Notes: a model not told the origin generated them from the letters alone. A DNA stretch of 64,000 nucleotides from Fimbriimonadaceae bacterium (GCA_023957775.1 JAMLGR010000005.1:1-64000), one strand, 5' to 3'; positions 24,727 to 33,301 are shown, counted from the stretch's first letter. Made by a program: numbers and translations.

Positions 24727-25416
24727 TCACCCCCCGACGCCGACGGCGGCAAAAGCCCGAAGGATCGCCAGCCCATCCGTCGATCCCAGACGCGCCTTCG
24801 TCGCGCGCTCGGGATGCGGCATCAACCCTAATACGTTGCCTCGGGCGTTGAGAACTCCCGCGATCGCATCGACGCTGCCGTTGGGGTTGTGTTCCCGACC
24901 GGATTCGCCGCGGGGTCCCACGTAGCGGAACGCGATGCGATCCTCGTCTTGGAGCCGTTTCAAGGTCGCTTCATCGCACACGTACCGGCCCTCGCCGTGC
25001 GCCACGGGAATCCCGAGGACGCGATCGACCCCGGCGGTCCAGAGGCTGGTGCGGTTGACCGCGGCCAGATGCACGCGGCGGCACACGAACTTCTCGCTCT
25101 GGTTCAGAAGGAGCGCGCCGGGCAGCAGCCCCGTCTCGCAAAGCACTTGAAATCCGTTGCAGACGCCCAGCACCGGGCGGCCCTCCGAGGCGAAGCGCGC
25201 CACCTCGTCCATGATCGGCGACCGCCCCGCCATGGCGCCGCACCGCAGGTAGTCCCCGAACGAGAATCCGCCGGGAATGAACACGGCGTCGAATCCGGCC
25301 AAGGAGTGATCGTCGTGCCAGACGTAGTCGGCGGCGACCCCCACGTCCTCGCGCAGCGCCCACAGGGCGTCCTGGTCGCAGTTCGAACCGGGAAAGCGGG
25401 GAATGGCGACCCTCAA
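24727..25416 (-). CDS. purQ: Phosphoribosylformylglycinamidine synthase subunit PurQ (glutaminase)
   Basis: A 229-residue class I glutamine amidotransferase that supplies ammonia to PurL in step 4 of purine synthesis. Motifs: 'VAIPRFPGSNCDQDALWAL', 'VFIPGGFSFGDYLRCGAMA', nucleophile elbow 'PVLGVCNGFQVLCE', and the catalytic His-Glu at 'LGLMPHPERA'. The start is a TTG at 25416 overlapping the TGA of purS (TTGA); no better in-frame start gives the conserved N-terminus. purS lies directly upstream; purL is not in the window. Confidence 0.95.
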   Translation of the reverse strand: MRVAIPRFPGSNCDQDALWALREDVGVAADYVWHDDHSLAGFDAVFIPGGFSFGDYLRCGAMAGRSPIMDEVARFASEGRPVLGVCNGFQVLCETGLLPGALLLNQSEKFVCRRVHLAAVNRTSLWTAGVDRVLGIPVAHGEGRYVCDEATLKRLQDEDRIAFRYVGPRGESGREHNPNGSVDAIAGVLNARGNVLGLMPHPERATKARLGSTDGLAILRAFAAVGVGG

Positions 25417-25646
25417 GGCACGACCTCGAACCGGTAATCCTCGATCACGGGGTTCGCGAGCAGCTTGTCGCACATCTCCTTGACCCGGGCCTCCGAGTAA
25501 TGCGACAACTGCAGCTCGATCAGCTTGCCGATCCGCGCCTCCTCCAACTCGTCGTAGCCGAGCTTGCGCAGGGAGCCGGCCACGGTGCGCCCCGCGGAGT
25601 CGAGAAGCGAAGGCTTGAGCGTCACAAAGACGCGCACGGTCGTCAT
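25413..25646 (-). CDS. purS: Phosphoribosylformylglycinamidine synthase subunit PurS
   Basis: A 77-residue protein bridging PurQ and the small-type PurL in the three-subunit FGAM synthase. It shows the family pattern 'VRVFVTLKPSLLDSAGRTV', 'LRKLGYDELEEARIGKLIEL' and 'CDKLLANPVIEDYRFEV'. It is translationally coupled to purQ by a TTGA overlap. This arrangement predicts a separate small purL elsewhere in the genome. Confidence 0.95.
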   Translation of the reverse strand: MTTVRVFVTLKPSLLDSAGRTVAGSLRKLGYDELEEARIGKLIELQLSHYSEARVKEMCDKLLANPVIEDYRFEVVP

Positions 25647-25674
25647 GCCGCTAGTTTGGCATGCCCCGGAGGCC

Positions 25675-27387
25675 CTAGGCAGCCTTCCGATTGCCGAAGT
25701 CCCAAGCGACCTCGACCTGCTGTTTCGGCTCGAGGCTGAAGGTGATGGCGTGGAACGCCGTCCCGTAGCGCTCGACGGGGGTCGCCATCGCCTCCCGGCC
25801 GCGGACCATCGCGTTCCCCGAAGGACCCGAGACCAGCAGCGTCAGCTCCTCGACGCCCACGTCGGACGAGAAGTGGAGGAACCCCTCGTTGCGCGTCTCG
25901 TTCGCCGTCATCCTCATGGTTCGGCGCGCCTTCTCGAACTGAAACGCGGTTTCGGGCAGGATGAACTCCAAGCGATGCTGCTTGCAGAGCGAAAGCAGAC
26001 GGCGGATGGCGTTGAATTTCGTTTGGTCGTCGAACGATTCCGGCGTCGAGGCGATGTGGAGGCACCCGTGCCGAGCCAAGACCTGCTCGAGCAGCGCGTC
26101 GCACACCGCGTCCGGGGCCGTGTCGCCCGGTTCGCTCAGCACCACGGGCATCTCCGCGACGTAGAACGACGAGCCGTCGGGACGCACGGGGAAGAAGGGG
26201 TGGCACGTGCCGAACAGGAATCCCTGCGTTCCCGGTTGCCGCCCGCCGCGGCCGCAGTAGACGCGCGCGCCGGACGCTTCGGCCAGCTCGTACGGCTTGG
26301 TGTACCCGCGCCATCGGCCGCCGCCGGCCCGCATCGACAGGATCGAGGGGCGCGCGGAGGCGCGGCGCATGCCGGTGAGCTGGATCTTCACGCGCTCCTC
26401 GTGCCAGCCCGGGCCGTCGTCGGTCTCGAACAAGAGGCCGACCTCGTGATCCCAGGAGCGCAGGGCGCGGAACACGTTGAGCGAGAAGCCGGGCATCCGC
26501 ACCATCCACGCCGCGGGACACCCGAACATGGCGAGCGAGCGGTACACGCGGAACACGCGGTCTGTCTCGAACTGCTCGCACTCCAGAGAGAGCATCGCCG
26601 TTCCCGCGGCGTTGTGCGGCCAGTGCCAGAGGAGGGGCACCGCCACGCCGGCCAGGTCCGCAGCGTTGAGCACGGCGCGAATCCAGATCTCGCGCACCGC
26701 GTCGGCGTGGGGCTGGCCGAAGAACGGGGCGGAACCGTCCACGCGGGTCCGGTCGTGCTCGTAACTGAGCTGGGTGCCGTCCTCGTCGCGCAGGTGCCCG
26801 TCGTCCAGCGTCGCCGAACCGTCGGAAGGGCCCACGGCGTCGCACTCGACGCTGCGTCCCATCTGCATGAGCTGCATCGTTTGGCCGACGTGGGGACCCA
26901 TGTAGAGCGCATGGCCCCGGCGCACCGAGGCTCGCGTGAGGGCATCGAGCCCTTGCGCCTTGGCGATCGGCTTGCCTCGGACGCAGGTGCCCAGGGTGCC
27001 TCCAAAGAAGCGCACCTGGCGACATCCCGCAGGCCAAAGACGATCGTTGCCGCAGGGCTCTGCCAGACCGTTGGAAACCCAGGTGCCCCGGGGGTCGAGG
27101 CCGAGGGTTTCGTGGAGGCCCCACATCCCGCCGCCGCACACGAGAACCCCGCCGGTCTGAACCCAATCCTCCACGGCGGCTTGGCCGGCGTCTGAAAGCG
27201 ACCCGCGCCCGCACAGCAGGAGGACGTCCAGCCGCTCCAACCACGCGGGGGCGCACTCTTCGATCCACTCCACGCGCAGCCCCGCATGCTCGAGGGCCTC
27301 CCTGTACATCGAAGCGTACGGGTCGTCCTGAGCCAGGAACGCGCCGAGGCGTGCCCATCGAACGGGGGCGTCTTCGGGTTTCAACAC
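25675..27387 (-). CDS. Unrecognised 570-residue protein with N-terminal amidotransferase-like fold
   Basis: The N-terminal 130 residues resemble class I glutamine amidotransferase/ThuA-like folds: 'LDVLLLCGRGSLSDAGQAAV' and 'GGVLVCGGGMWGLHETLGL'. No catalytic Cys is evident in the usual elbow. The middle (about 230-420) has a beta/alpha character with 'GTAMLSLECEQFETDRVFRV' and 'HEVGLLFETDDG', reminiscent of polysaccharide-deacetylase-like barrels, and the C-terminus is beta-rich. There is no signal peptide or membrane segment. It lies 28 nt upstream of purS on the same strand and may share its transcript, but a purine role is not suggested by sequence. Domain calls are tentative. Confidence 0.6.
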   Translation of the reverse strand: MLKPEDAPVRWARLGAFLAQDDPYASMYREALEHAGLRVEWIEECAPAWLERLDVLLLCGRGSLSDAGQAAVEDWVQTGGVLVCGGGMWGLHETLGLDPRGTWVSNGLAEPCGNDRLWPAGCRQVRFFGGTLGTCVRGKPIAKAQGLDALTRASVRRGHALYMGPHVGQTMQLMQMGRSVECDAVGPSDGSATLDDGHLRDEDGTQLSYEHDRTRVDGSAPFFGQPHADAVREIWIRAVLNAADLAGVAVPLLWHWPHNAAGTAMLSLECEQFETDRVFRVYRSLAMFGCPAAWMVRMPGFSLNVFRALRSWDHEVGLLFETDDGPGWHEERVKIQLTGMRRASARPSILSMRAGGGRWRGYTKPYELAEASGARVYCGRGGRQPGTQGFLFGTCHPFFPVRPDGSSFYVAEMPVVLSEPGDTAPDAVCDALLEQVLARHGCLHIASTPESFDDQTKFNAIRRLLSLCKQHRLEFILPETAFQFEKARRTMRMTANETRNEGFLHFSSDVGVEELTLLVSGPSGNAMVRGREAMATPVERYGTAFHAITFSLEPKQQVEVAWDFGNRKAA

Positions 27388-27497
27388 CCTAAACTATCGG
27401 TCGTCCGGCGGGCATCCTCAAGCGTCGGCGGGTGGCTTCAAACGGAATCTCCGCGCCCATGCAGGGAATCGGCGCCCCGCTCGCAAACTCTTGTTCC

Positions 27498-28478
27498 ATG
27501 GAACGTGTGCGCGTGGGATTGATCGGTTGTGGCGGCATCGCGCGATGGCACCTGGGCCTGCTCGCCGGGATCCCCGAAGCCAAGGTCGTCGCCCTGTGCG
27601 ATCCCGATCCCAAGCAGATCGGCTTGTGCCGGGAGCAGTTTCCGGCGCTCGGCGAGGTGCCCGCATTCGAGGACCACGGCGCCATGATCGCCGCTGGCGG
27701 CCTCGACGCCGTGGAAATCAGCACCCCGCACACACAGCATCTTGAACAAATGCAGAGCGCGTTTGCGGCGGGTCTCCACGTGCTGTGCGAAAAGCCGTTG
27801 GCCACCAACACGGCGGACGCGCGCGCCGCCATCGCCGCGCGGGACCGCGCGGGACGGGTCGGCGTGCTCGGCTACCAGCGGCATTTCCAGCCCGAGTTCC
27901 GCCTGATCCGGGAGCGCGTGCTCTCGGGAGTGGCGGGCCCGGTCCAGTTCGTGAGCGCGCTCCAGTGCCAGGAGTGGAAGCGGTTGACGGTGGGAACTTG
28001 GCGGCAGGACCCCGCTCTTTCGGGGGGAGGCCAGCTCAACGACTCCGGGAGCCACCTGCTGGACGTGCTTCTTTGGGCGACGGGACTCGAGGCCGAGAGC
28101 GTCTGTGCGTTCGACGATTCGCGGCAAACGCCGGTGGACATCAACTCGACGCTGAGCGTGCGTTTCAAGGGGGGAGCGCTGGGCAGCGTCACGGTGGTCG
28201 GGGACGCCCACGCGTGGCACGAGGATTTCACCGTGTGGTGCGGGCGCGAGTCGTACTTCCTGCGGGAAGGTGCGCTGACGATCGTCTCCGAGGACGGATC
28301 GCGACGGGAGGTGCCGCCTTCGAACACGACGGGAAATCCCGACGCGAACTTCGTGGATGCGATTCTCGGGCGCGCCGAGGTGGAGTCGCCCTTCGAGTGC
28401 GGCCTTGCGGTGATCGGCTTGACCGAAGCCGCCTGGCGATCGGCCGCCCAGGGCGGGGTTCCCGTTTCGGTGGCCTGA
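27498..28478 (+). CDS. Gfo/Idh/MocA family oxidoreductase
   Basis: A 326-residue NAD(P)-dependent sugar or inositol-type dehydrogenase. The Rossmann motif is 'VRVGLIGCGGIARWHLGLL'; 'FAAGLHVLCEKPLATNTADA' carries the family EKP motif with the catalytic Lys; the C-terminal alpha/beta domain includes 'GGGQLNDSGSHLLDVLLW', with the usual His. No sugar operon is nearby, so the substrate is unknown. The ATG at 27498 is used because the preceding residues do not belong to the fold. Divergent from the 570-residue protein gene. Confidence 0.9.
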   Translation: MERVRVGLIGCGGIARWHLGLLAGIPEAKVVALCDPDPKQIGLCREQFPALGEVPAFEDHGAMIAAGGLDAVEISTPHTQHLEQMQSAFAAGLHVLCEKPLATNTADARAAIAARDRAGRVGVLGYQRHFQPEFRLIRERVLSGVAGPVQFVSALQCQEWKRLTVGTWRQDPALSGGGQLNDSGSHLLDVLLWATGLEAESVCAFDDSRQTPVDINSTLSVRFKGGALGSVTVVGDAHAWHEDFTVWCGRESYFLREGALTIVSEDGSRREVPPSNTTGNPDANFVDAILGRAEVESPFECGLAVIGLTEAAWRSAAQGGVPVSVA

Positions 28479-28484
28479 GGGCGC

Positions 28485-28499
28485 TGGCACGGTTATTGC
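28485..28499 (+). promoter_or_regulatory. Sigma-54 (RpoN) -24/-12 promoter of a PEP-CTERM gene
   Basis: The sequence 'tggcacggttattgc' matches the sigma-54 consensus TGGCACG-N4-TTGC exactly, with the invariant GG and GC dinucleotides 10 nt apart. It lies 43 nt before the ATG of the first PEP-CTERM protein, leaving a leader of about 30 nt with 'aggaga' as ribosome-binding site. PEP-CTERM genes in other bacteria are known to be under sigma-54 with the PrsK/PrsR system. No RpoN or enhancer-binding protein is in the window. Confidence 0.75.
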
Positions 28500-28542
28500 C
28501 TCCTGTCGGTCGGAGCCGGTCTGCCCGGCCAGGAGACAATCC

Positions 28543-29190
28543 ATGCGCACTATTAGAACATTCGCGATTCTCGCAGGAGTCGTCGCGGCGTCGGTGGCCC
28601 CCGCCAGCGAGCTGTTGACGGTTCATTCACTGACCGCCGGCAAGAACGCCAACGTCAGCCTCAACTATTTCGGCAGCACGCTGAACGTCGTTTCGGGTCC
28701 GCAGCTTGCGAGCCTCGACGGGGGAGCCATGTTCGACGCCTACTGCGTCGATCTCACGCACTGGAACACGATTCCTTCCTCCTATCCGGTGAACTCGCTC
28801 TCGACCGATCTGCTCAGCAACGGGCAGCGCATCGCGTACCTGTACAACACGTATGCGGCGACCGTCGCGAGCTCGACCCAAGGCGCGGCCCTCCAGCTTG
28901 CGATTTGGGACGTCCTCGTGGACAACGGCGACGGGCTTTCCAGCGGCAACCTCAAATCCTCGGTGGGCGGCGGCATCCTCACCCAGGCCAACGCGTACCT
29001 GGCGGCTTCCGTCGGGCAGTCGGCCCAGGCGAACTACCTGAAGGCGACGGGACACGGCACCGGTGGCAACTACTACCAGGACCTCGTGGGTCCCTGCGGC
29101 CCCGGACCGACGGTTCCCGGCCCTGCGGCTGCGCTGCCGTTCCTGACCTCGGCCTTCGCCATGCGGCGGCGCGCCAAGCGCGGAAAATAG
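28543..29190 (+). CDS. Secreted PEP-CTERM-type surface protein
   Basis: A 215-residue exported protein with a signal peptide ('TFAILAGVVAASVAPA'), a low-charge Ser/Asn/Gly-rich body ('FDAYCVDLTHWN', 'GAALQLAIWDVLVDNGDGLS') and a sorting tail 'TVPGPAAALPFLTSAFAMRRRAKRGK' split as PGP motif, hydrophobic helix and Arg/Lys-rich end. Such tails are recognised by exosortase and removed on export to the exopolysaccharide-rich surface. The body resembles PEP-CTERM proteins containing an aquaporin/thioester-like 'YCVDL...AIWD' pattern. Transcription is probably from the sigma-54 promoter just upstream. A hairpin terminator follows. Confidence 0.8.
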   Translation: MRTIRTFAILAGVVAASVAPASELLTVHSLTAGKNANVSLNYFGSTLNVVSGPQLASLDGGAMFDAYCVDLTHWNTIPSSYPVNSLSTDLLSNGQRIAYLYNTYAATVASSTQGAALQLAIWDVLVDNGDGLSSGNLKSSVGGGILTQANAYLAASVGQSAQANYLKATGHGTGGNYYQDLVGPCGPGPTVPGPAAALPFLTSAFAMRRRAKRGK

Positions 29191-29215
29191 CATCCGCTCG
29201 GGCCGTCCGCTCCAG

Positions 29216-29240
29216 CCCTCGAGCCCTTGCGGCTCGGGGG
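29216..29240. terminator. Hairpin between convergent PEP-CTERM and HAD genes
   Basis: A 10-bp stem 'ccctcgagcc' / 'ggctcggggg' (one G-T pair) closes a 5-nt loop. It fills the 52-nt gap between the two convergent stop codons. No T-run follows, so a bidirectional transcript end or 3' stabiliser is likely rather than a classical terminator. Confidence 0.6.
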
Positions 29241-29242
29241 CA

Positions 29243-29887
29243 TTACGTGCTTTGGCTCGGGTCCAGAACGCCCAGGGCTGTGAGGTGGCGGCGCATCTGG
29301 GAGGCGGGGTCGGCGTGGGGGTCGATGAGATACCCGCGCCACCCGCTCCGAAGCGCCCCCTCGACGTTCTCGGGGCCGTCCTCGAAGTAGACGATCCGCT
29401 CGGGCTCGGCCGACACTGCTTGCTGAAGGGCGCGGTAGATGCGCGGGTCGGGCTTGGCGAGCTTCAGCGCCTGGGACGCGAATTTGTGATGGAGCGCGGC
29501 GATGGCGGGGAACTCGTCGCTCAGCGCCATCCGCCGCCAGTGGATGGAGTTGGTGTTGGACAGGCAAGCCGTGCGCACTCCGAGCGCGTGCAACCGGGCC
29601 ACCAGAGGCTCGGTTTCGGGATACGCCTCGGCGAGGATGCTCTCGTGCACGCGCAGCGCTTCGGACGCATGGGCGAGCCCCAGATGGGCCCGCAGCGCCT
29701 CAAGGTAGGCGTCCTCCTCCAGCTCTCCCGCCTGGAACGCCTCGAACGCGTCGAATCCGCCGAGCGCGGCCAATCGATCGGCCTCGCACCGAGGTTCGAC
29801 GCCGGCATGGTCGGCCGCCGCCCTCCATGTGGAGTTGATGCGCACGAGCACGCCTCCGAGATCGAAACACACGAGCCAATCGCGCAT
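29243..29887 (-). CDS. HAD-superfamily hydrolase (YihX-like phosphatase)
   Basis: A 214-residue haloacid-dehalogenase-like phosphatase. Motif I is 'WLVCFDLGGVLVRI', where the second Asp of DxD is Gly, as in the alpha-glucose-1-phosphatase/epoxide-hydrolase-N subgroup. Motif II is 'TACLSNTNSIHW', motif III the Lys in 'LKLAKPDPRIYRAL', and motif IV 'IVYFEDGPENVEGA'. A helical cap lies between motifs I and II. The substrate is unknown. The ATG at 29887 is preferred over 29905 because it places motif I near the N-terminus as usual. Confidence 0.87.
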   Translation of the reverse strand: MRDWLVCFDLGGVLVRINSTWRAAADHAGVEPRCEADRLAALGGFDAFEAFQAGELEEDAYLEALRAHLGLAHASEALRVHESILAEAYPETEPLVARLHALGVRTACLSNTNSIHWRRMALSDEFPAIAALHHKFASQALKLAKPDPRIYRALQQAVSAEPERIVYFEDGPENVEGALRSGWRGYLIDPHADPASQMRRHLTALGVLDPSQST

Positions 29888-29992
29888 CGCCCCAAAGTGT
29901 TGCATTTTCGACCGTGCGTCCCGCCCCTAAATTCGCGCTCTCCGCCTTCCGAAGATGGGAGGGGGGTCCCCGAGACTCCGCGAGGAGCGAAG

Positions 29993-30631
29993 ATGTTAGG
30001 TCCGACAATCGTGATGGCGGCGGTGGTCGGGATGCCCGTGACGGGGTCCCGCTTGCTCCCCGACCTGTTCACCCACCTCGAGCGCGCGCGGTCCGAGTTC
30101 CGTTTGGGGCACGTCCGGGCGGCGTCCGCCCACGCCGAGCTGATCGCGCTGCCCGAGGGGGTCCGGTTGATCCTCGAGCCGTCCTCGAGCCGCTACGACC
30201 GAGTGGTGCGCGACGCGGCCGCCCTTTGGGAGGACGCCCTTGGCCGCCCGGATCTGTTCGACGCGGTCGATGCCAGGGCGCCCCAGGTTCGGATTCGAAT
30301 CGCCTCGCGCGTCCAGTCGAACGGCCGCAACGTCGGCGGGCTCGCCACGTGGAAGCGCCGGGTGACGACGTGCGGCGACCAGGTGATCGAGCAGACGTTC
30401 CAAGCGGATATCGAGATCCGGAAGATGAGCGGTCCCGCCATGCTCCAAGCGATCGCCCACGAGCTCGGCCACGTGCTCGGCCTCGGCGACAGCGACCGGG
30501 TGGGCGAGGTCATGGGGCCCATCGATTTGCGGCGTCCCGCCACCGAGCTGTCCGAGGGGGACCGCGATGCGCTGCGCATGATGATGAGCCGCGCGATGAG
30601 CTACTGCGAGCCCGTTCGCCCGACTCCTTGA
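29993..30631 (+). CDS. Metzincin-like (matrixin/snapalysin-type) zinc protease
   Basis: A 212-residue protein with the zinc site 'AIAHELGHVLGLGDSDRVG': H156, E157, H160 and Asp166 as third ligand. The pattern HExxHxxGxxD is the snapalysin variant of the metzincin motif, where most members have His last. The Met-turn is probably 'EVMGPIDLR'. The N-terminus is mildly hydrophobic ('TIVMAAVVGMPV') and may be a weak signal sequence. Ribosome-binding 'aggag' precedes ATG 29993. Divergent from the HAD gene, and 26 nt before the HMT-MTHFR gene. Confidence 0.8.
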   Translation: MLGPTIVMAAVVGMPVTGSRLLPDLFTHLERARSEFRLGHVRAASAHAELIALPEGVRLILEPSSSRYDRVVRDAAALWEDALGRPDLFDAVDARAPQVRIRIASRVQSNGRNVGGLATWKRRVTTCGDQVIEQTFQADIEIRKMSGPAMLQAIAHELGHVLGLGDSDRVGEVMGPIDLRRPATELSEGDRDALRMMMSRAMSYCEPVRPTP

Positions 30632-30657
30632 ACCCGGGCGACGGGTATAACCTACCC

Positions 30658-32469
30658 GTGCGTTTCCTCGAGGCCCTGAAGCGGCCGGTGCTCATTGGAG
30701 ACGGCGCCAACGGCACGTGCCTCGCCGAACGTGGATTTACGCGCCGCCCCTACGATCTCGCCAACGTCTTCGCCCCCGATCTGGTGCGCGAGGTCCACGC
30801 GGAGTACTTTCTGGCGGGCGCCGACTTCGTGGAAACGAACACGTTCGAAGCGAACCGCATCCGGCTCGAACCCACAAACGTCGACGCCCTCGAGGTGAAC
30901 CTCGCCGGAGCCCGGCTCGCCCGCGAGGCGGCGGGGCCGGACCGGCTGGTTCTCGGCGCGATGGGCCCGATCGGCAAGCCGATGGCCCCGATCGGCTCGG
31001 TCACCGAGGAGCAGGTGTTCGAGGCCATGGCCGAGCAGGCGCGGGCCCTGGAGGAGGGCGGCGTCGACGCGTTCATCCTCGAAACGTACATCGACATGGA
31101 GGAGCTGCGCGTGGCCGCCCACGCGATCCGCTCGGTGTCCAAGCTCCCCGTGATCGTCTCCAAGGCGTACATCGAAGACGGGGAGATGCTGGCCGAAGGG
31201 CATCCCGCGCGGTGCGCGCGCGAGATGGCGTCGTGGGGCGTTTCGGCGGTGGGCGCCAACTGCGTCGTGGGGCCGCAGCGCATGCTCGATCTGGTGCGCA
31301 TGATCGTCGAAGAGGTCGATCTGCCCGTGCTCGCGTTTCCCACGCCCGGCATGCCCCAGCTCGTGAAGGGCGCCGTGACCTACGACACGTCGCCGCAGTA
31401 TTTCGCGAAGGCCGCCGCACGGCTGGTCGAAGAGGGCGCCCGCATCGTGGGCGGGTGTTGCGGCACCACCCCTGAGCACATTCGGATGCTCCGCGCGTAC
31501 CTCGATTCGGCGGGGATCAAAGCCCAGCCGCGGCCGCGGGCGGCCATCCACGTCGCCGAGCGCAAACCGCTTCCCGATACCGAGCCGACGGAGTTGGCGG
31601 AGAAGCTCGGCAAGAAGTTCATCGTCACCGTGGAGATGGACCTTCCGCGCGGACTCAACGTGGACAAGGTGGTGGCAGGGGCGCGCTCGCTCAAGATCCG
31701 GGGCGCCGACCTCATCGACATCTCCGACGGCGCCCGGGCGCGTCTACGCATGAATCCGATGTCCGTGTGCTCGATCATCCAGAACCAGGTTGGAATCGAG
31801 ACGATGATGCACTTCTCGTGCCGGGACCGCAACCTCCTGGCCGTGCAGGCGGACCTTTTGGGAAGCCACGCGATGGGCGTGCGCAACATCCTCGCCGTGA
31901 CCGGCGATCCGGCGAACATCGGTGATTATCCAAGCGCCACGAGCGTGTTCGACATCGACGCGATCGGCTTGGTGCGGATCCTCTCCCGGCTCAACGAAGG
32001 GATCGACCTCGCGGGGTACAGCGTGGGCCGCAAGTGCGCGTTCACCATCGCGGCGGCATACAACCCGCTTGCGCTCGATCCCGAGGTGGAGCTGGACCGC
32101 CTCCACCGCAAAGCCGATGCGGGCGCGCACATCGTGTACACGCAGCCCGTGTTCGAGGAGGCCGACGTGGAACGGGCGCTCGAGCAGTGCTCCGGGCTGG
32201 GCTTGCCGTGCTTCGTGGGGGTGCTCCCGCTGCGAAGCCAGCGCCACTGCGAGTTCATGCACAACGAGGTGCCGGGCATCCGCATCCCGGACTGGCTGCG
32301 CCAGCGCATGGCGGACGTCGCGGACGATGCGGAGGCCCTCGAGGTCGGCATCGCCGAGGCGCAGCGGCTCTCCTCGACGCTGAAGAGCGGCGGCGCCCAG
32401 GGGCTTTATCTGATGCCGCCGTTCGGCAGTCCCCAAATCGCCGAGCGCGTCATGGAGGCCGTGATCTAG
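30658..32469 (+). CDS. Bifunctional homocysteine S-methyltransferase / 5,10-methylenetetrahydrofolate reductase
   Basis: A 603-residue fusion. Residues 1-290 form a Pfam S-methyl_trans barrel with 'PVLIGDGANGTCLAERG', 'FVETNTFEANRIRL' and the zinc ligands in 'VGANCVVG' and 'IVGGCCGTTPEHIRML'. Residues 315-603 form an MTHFR-like barrel ('FIVTVEMDLPRGLNVDKV', 'NILAVTGDPANIGDYPSATS', 'FTIAAAYNPLA', 'AGAHIVYTQPVFEEADVERA'). One polypeptide would reduce methylene-THF and transfer the methyl group to homocysteine, giving methionine without a cobalamin domain. Known homologues include YitJ-type proteins. The start is GTG 30658. Confidence 0.93.
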   Translation: MRFLEALKRPVLIGDGANGTCLAERGFTRRPYDLANVFAPDLVREVHAEYFLAGADFVETNTFEANRIRLEPTNVDALEVNLAGARLAREAAGPDRLVLGAMGPIGKPMAPIGSVTEEQVFEAMAEQARALEEGGVDAFILETYIDMEELRVAAHAIRSVSKLPVIVSKAYIEDGEMLAEGHPARCAREMASWGVSAVGANCVVGPQRMLDLVRMIVEEVDLPVLAFPTPGMPQLVKGAVTYDTSPQYFAKAAARLVEEGARIVGGCCGTTPEHIRMLRAYLDSAGIKAQPRPRAAIHVAERKPLPDTEPTELAEKLGKKFIVTVEMDLPRGLNVDKVVAGARSLKIRGADLIDISDGARARLRMNPMSVCSIIQNQVGIETMMHFSCRDRNLLAVQADLLGSHAMGVRNILAVTGDPANIGDYPSATSVFDIDAIGLVRILSRLNEGIDLAGYSVGRKCAFTIAAAYNPLALDPEVELDRLHRKADAGAHIVYTQPVFEEADVERALEQCSGLGLPCFVGVLPLRSQRHCEFMHNEVPGIRIPDWLRQRMADVADDAEALEVGIAEAQRLSSTLKSGGAQGLYLMPPFGSPQIAERVMEAVI

Positions 32470-32470
32470 C

Positions 32471-33301
32471 GTGAAGGACACCCGACCGCTGGTTTCTCGG
32501 CGCGCTCTGTTGCGCGCGGCGCTGCTCGGCGTCGGCGGCTCCTCCGCGTTCATGGCTTACGCCGACCGTTCCTCCTACCGGTTGCAGGTGGAACGGCACA
32601 CGCTTCGTCTCCCGCGTTGGGACGCCGACGGCTTCCGCGTCGTGCTGCTGTCCGACACCCACGTGAACTCGGACACGGCGATGCGGCGGGGGCGGCGCGC
32701 CGCGGAGATCGCCGTCGAGGAGAAGCCGGACCTCATCGTGTTTGCCGGCGACGCGATCAACACGAGCCAAGCGTACGGGCTGGAGCACATCGCACGGAGC
32801 TTCGAGCCGCTGCGGGAGGCCAAGTGCCCGTGCGTGGGGGTGCTCGGCAACCACGACTACTGGGTGCAGCAGCCGGCCAAAGTCGTCGAGGCCGTGCGGA
32901 ACTCGCCCGTGCGGCTGCTGCAGAACGAGATCTTCGAGTGCGACGGGGTGACCGTGGCGGGCGTGGACGACGCGCTGGTGGGGCGCATGCGCCCCGCGTT
33001 CCTTCGGGAGCGGCCGCGCTCCAAGTCGACCCTCGTCCTGTTGCACGAGCCCGACTTCGTGCGCGAGCTGCCGTTGGACGCTTCGCTGCAACTGAGCGGA
33101 CACAGCCACGGGGGCCAGATGTGCCTTCCCATGGGGGTCGCGGTGCACACCCCGGTCGGGGCGCGCGACTACATCGCGGGCTTCTACCCGTCCGCTCCGG
33201 TGCCGTTGTACGTGAGCCGCGGGGTGGGGACGATCGGGCCGGATCTGCGCACATTCTGTCCGCCCGAGGTGAGCGTGCTGACTCTGAGGTCGGCCTCGTG
33301 A
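32471..33301 (+). CDS. Tat-signal metallophosphoesterase, YaeI-like (first of tandem pair)
   Basis: A 276-residue calcineurin-like phosphoesterase. The N-terminus 'LVSRRALLRAALLGVGGSSA' resembles a twin-arginine signal. Metal motifs: 'VVLLSDTHVNSD' (DxH), 'DLIVFAGDAIN' (GD), 'CVGVLGNHDYW' (GNHD), 'LVLLHEPDF' (H) and 'LQLSGHSHGGQMCLP' (GHSHGGQ). Related enzymes hydrolyse UDP-diacylglucosamine or phosphodiesters at the envelope. GTG 32471 starts one base after the preceding stop. The gene ends in a GTGA overlap with its paralogue. Confidence 0.88.
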   Translation: MKDTRPLVSRRALLRAALLGVGGSSAFMAYADRSSYRLQVERHTLRLPRWDADGFRVVLLSDTHVNSDTAMRRGRRAAEIAVEEKPDLIVFAGDAINTSQAYGLEHIARSFEPLREAKCPCVGVLGNHDYWVQQPAKVVEAVRNSPVRLLQNEIFECDGVTVAGVDDALVGRMRPAFLRERPRSKSTLVLLHEPDFVRELPLDASLQLSGHSHGGQMCLPMGVAVHTPVGARDYIAGFYPSAPVPLYVSRGVGTIGPDLRTFCPPEVSVLTLRSAS

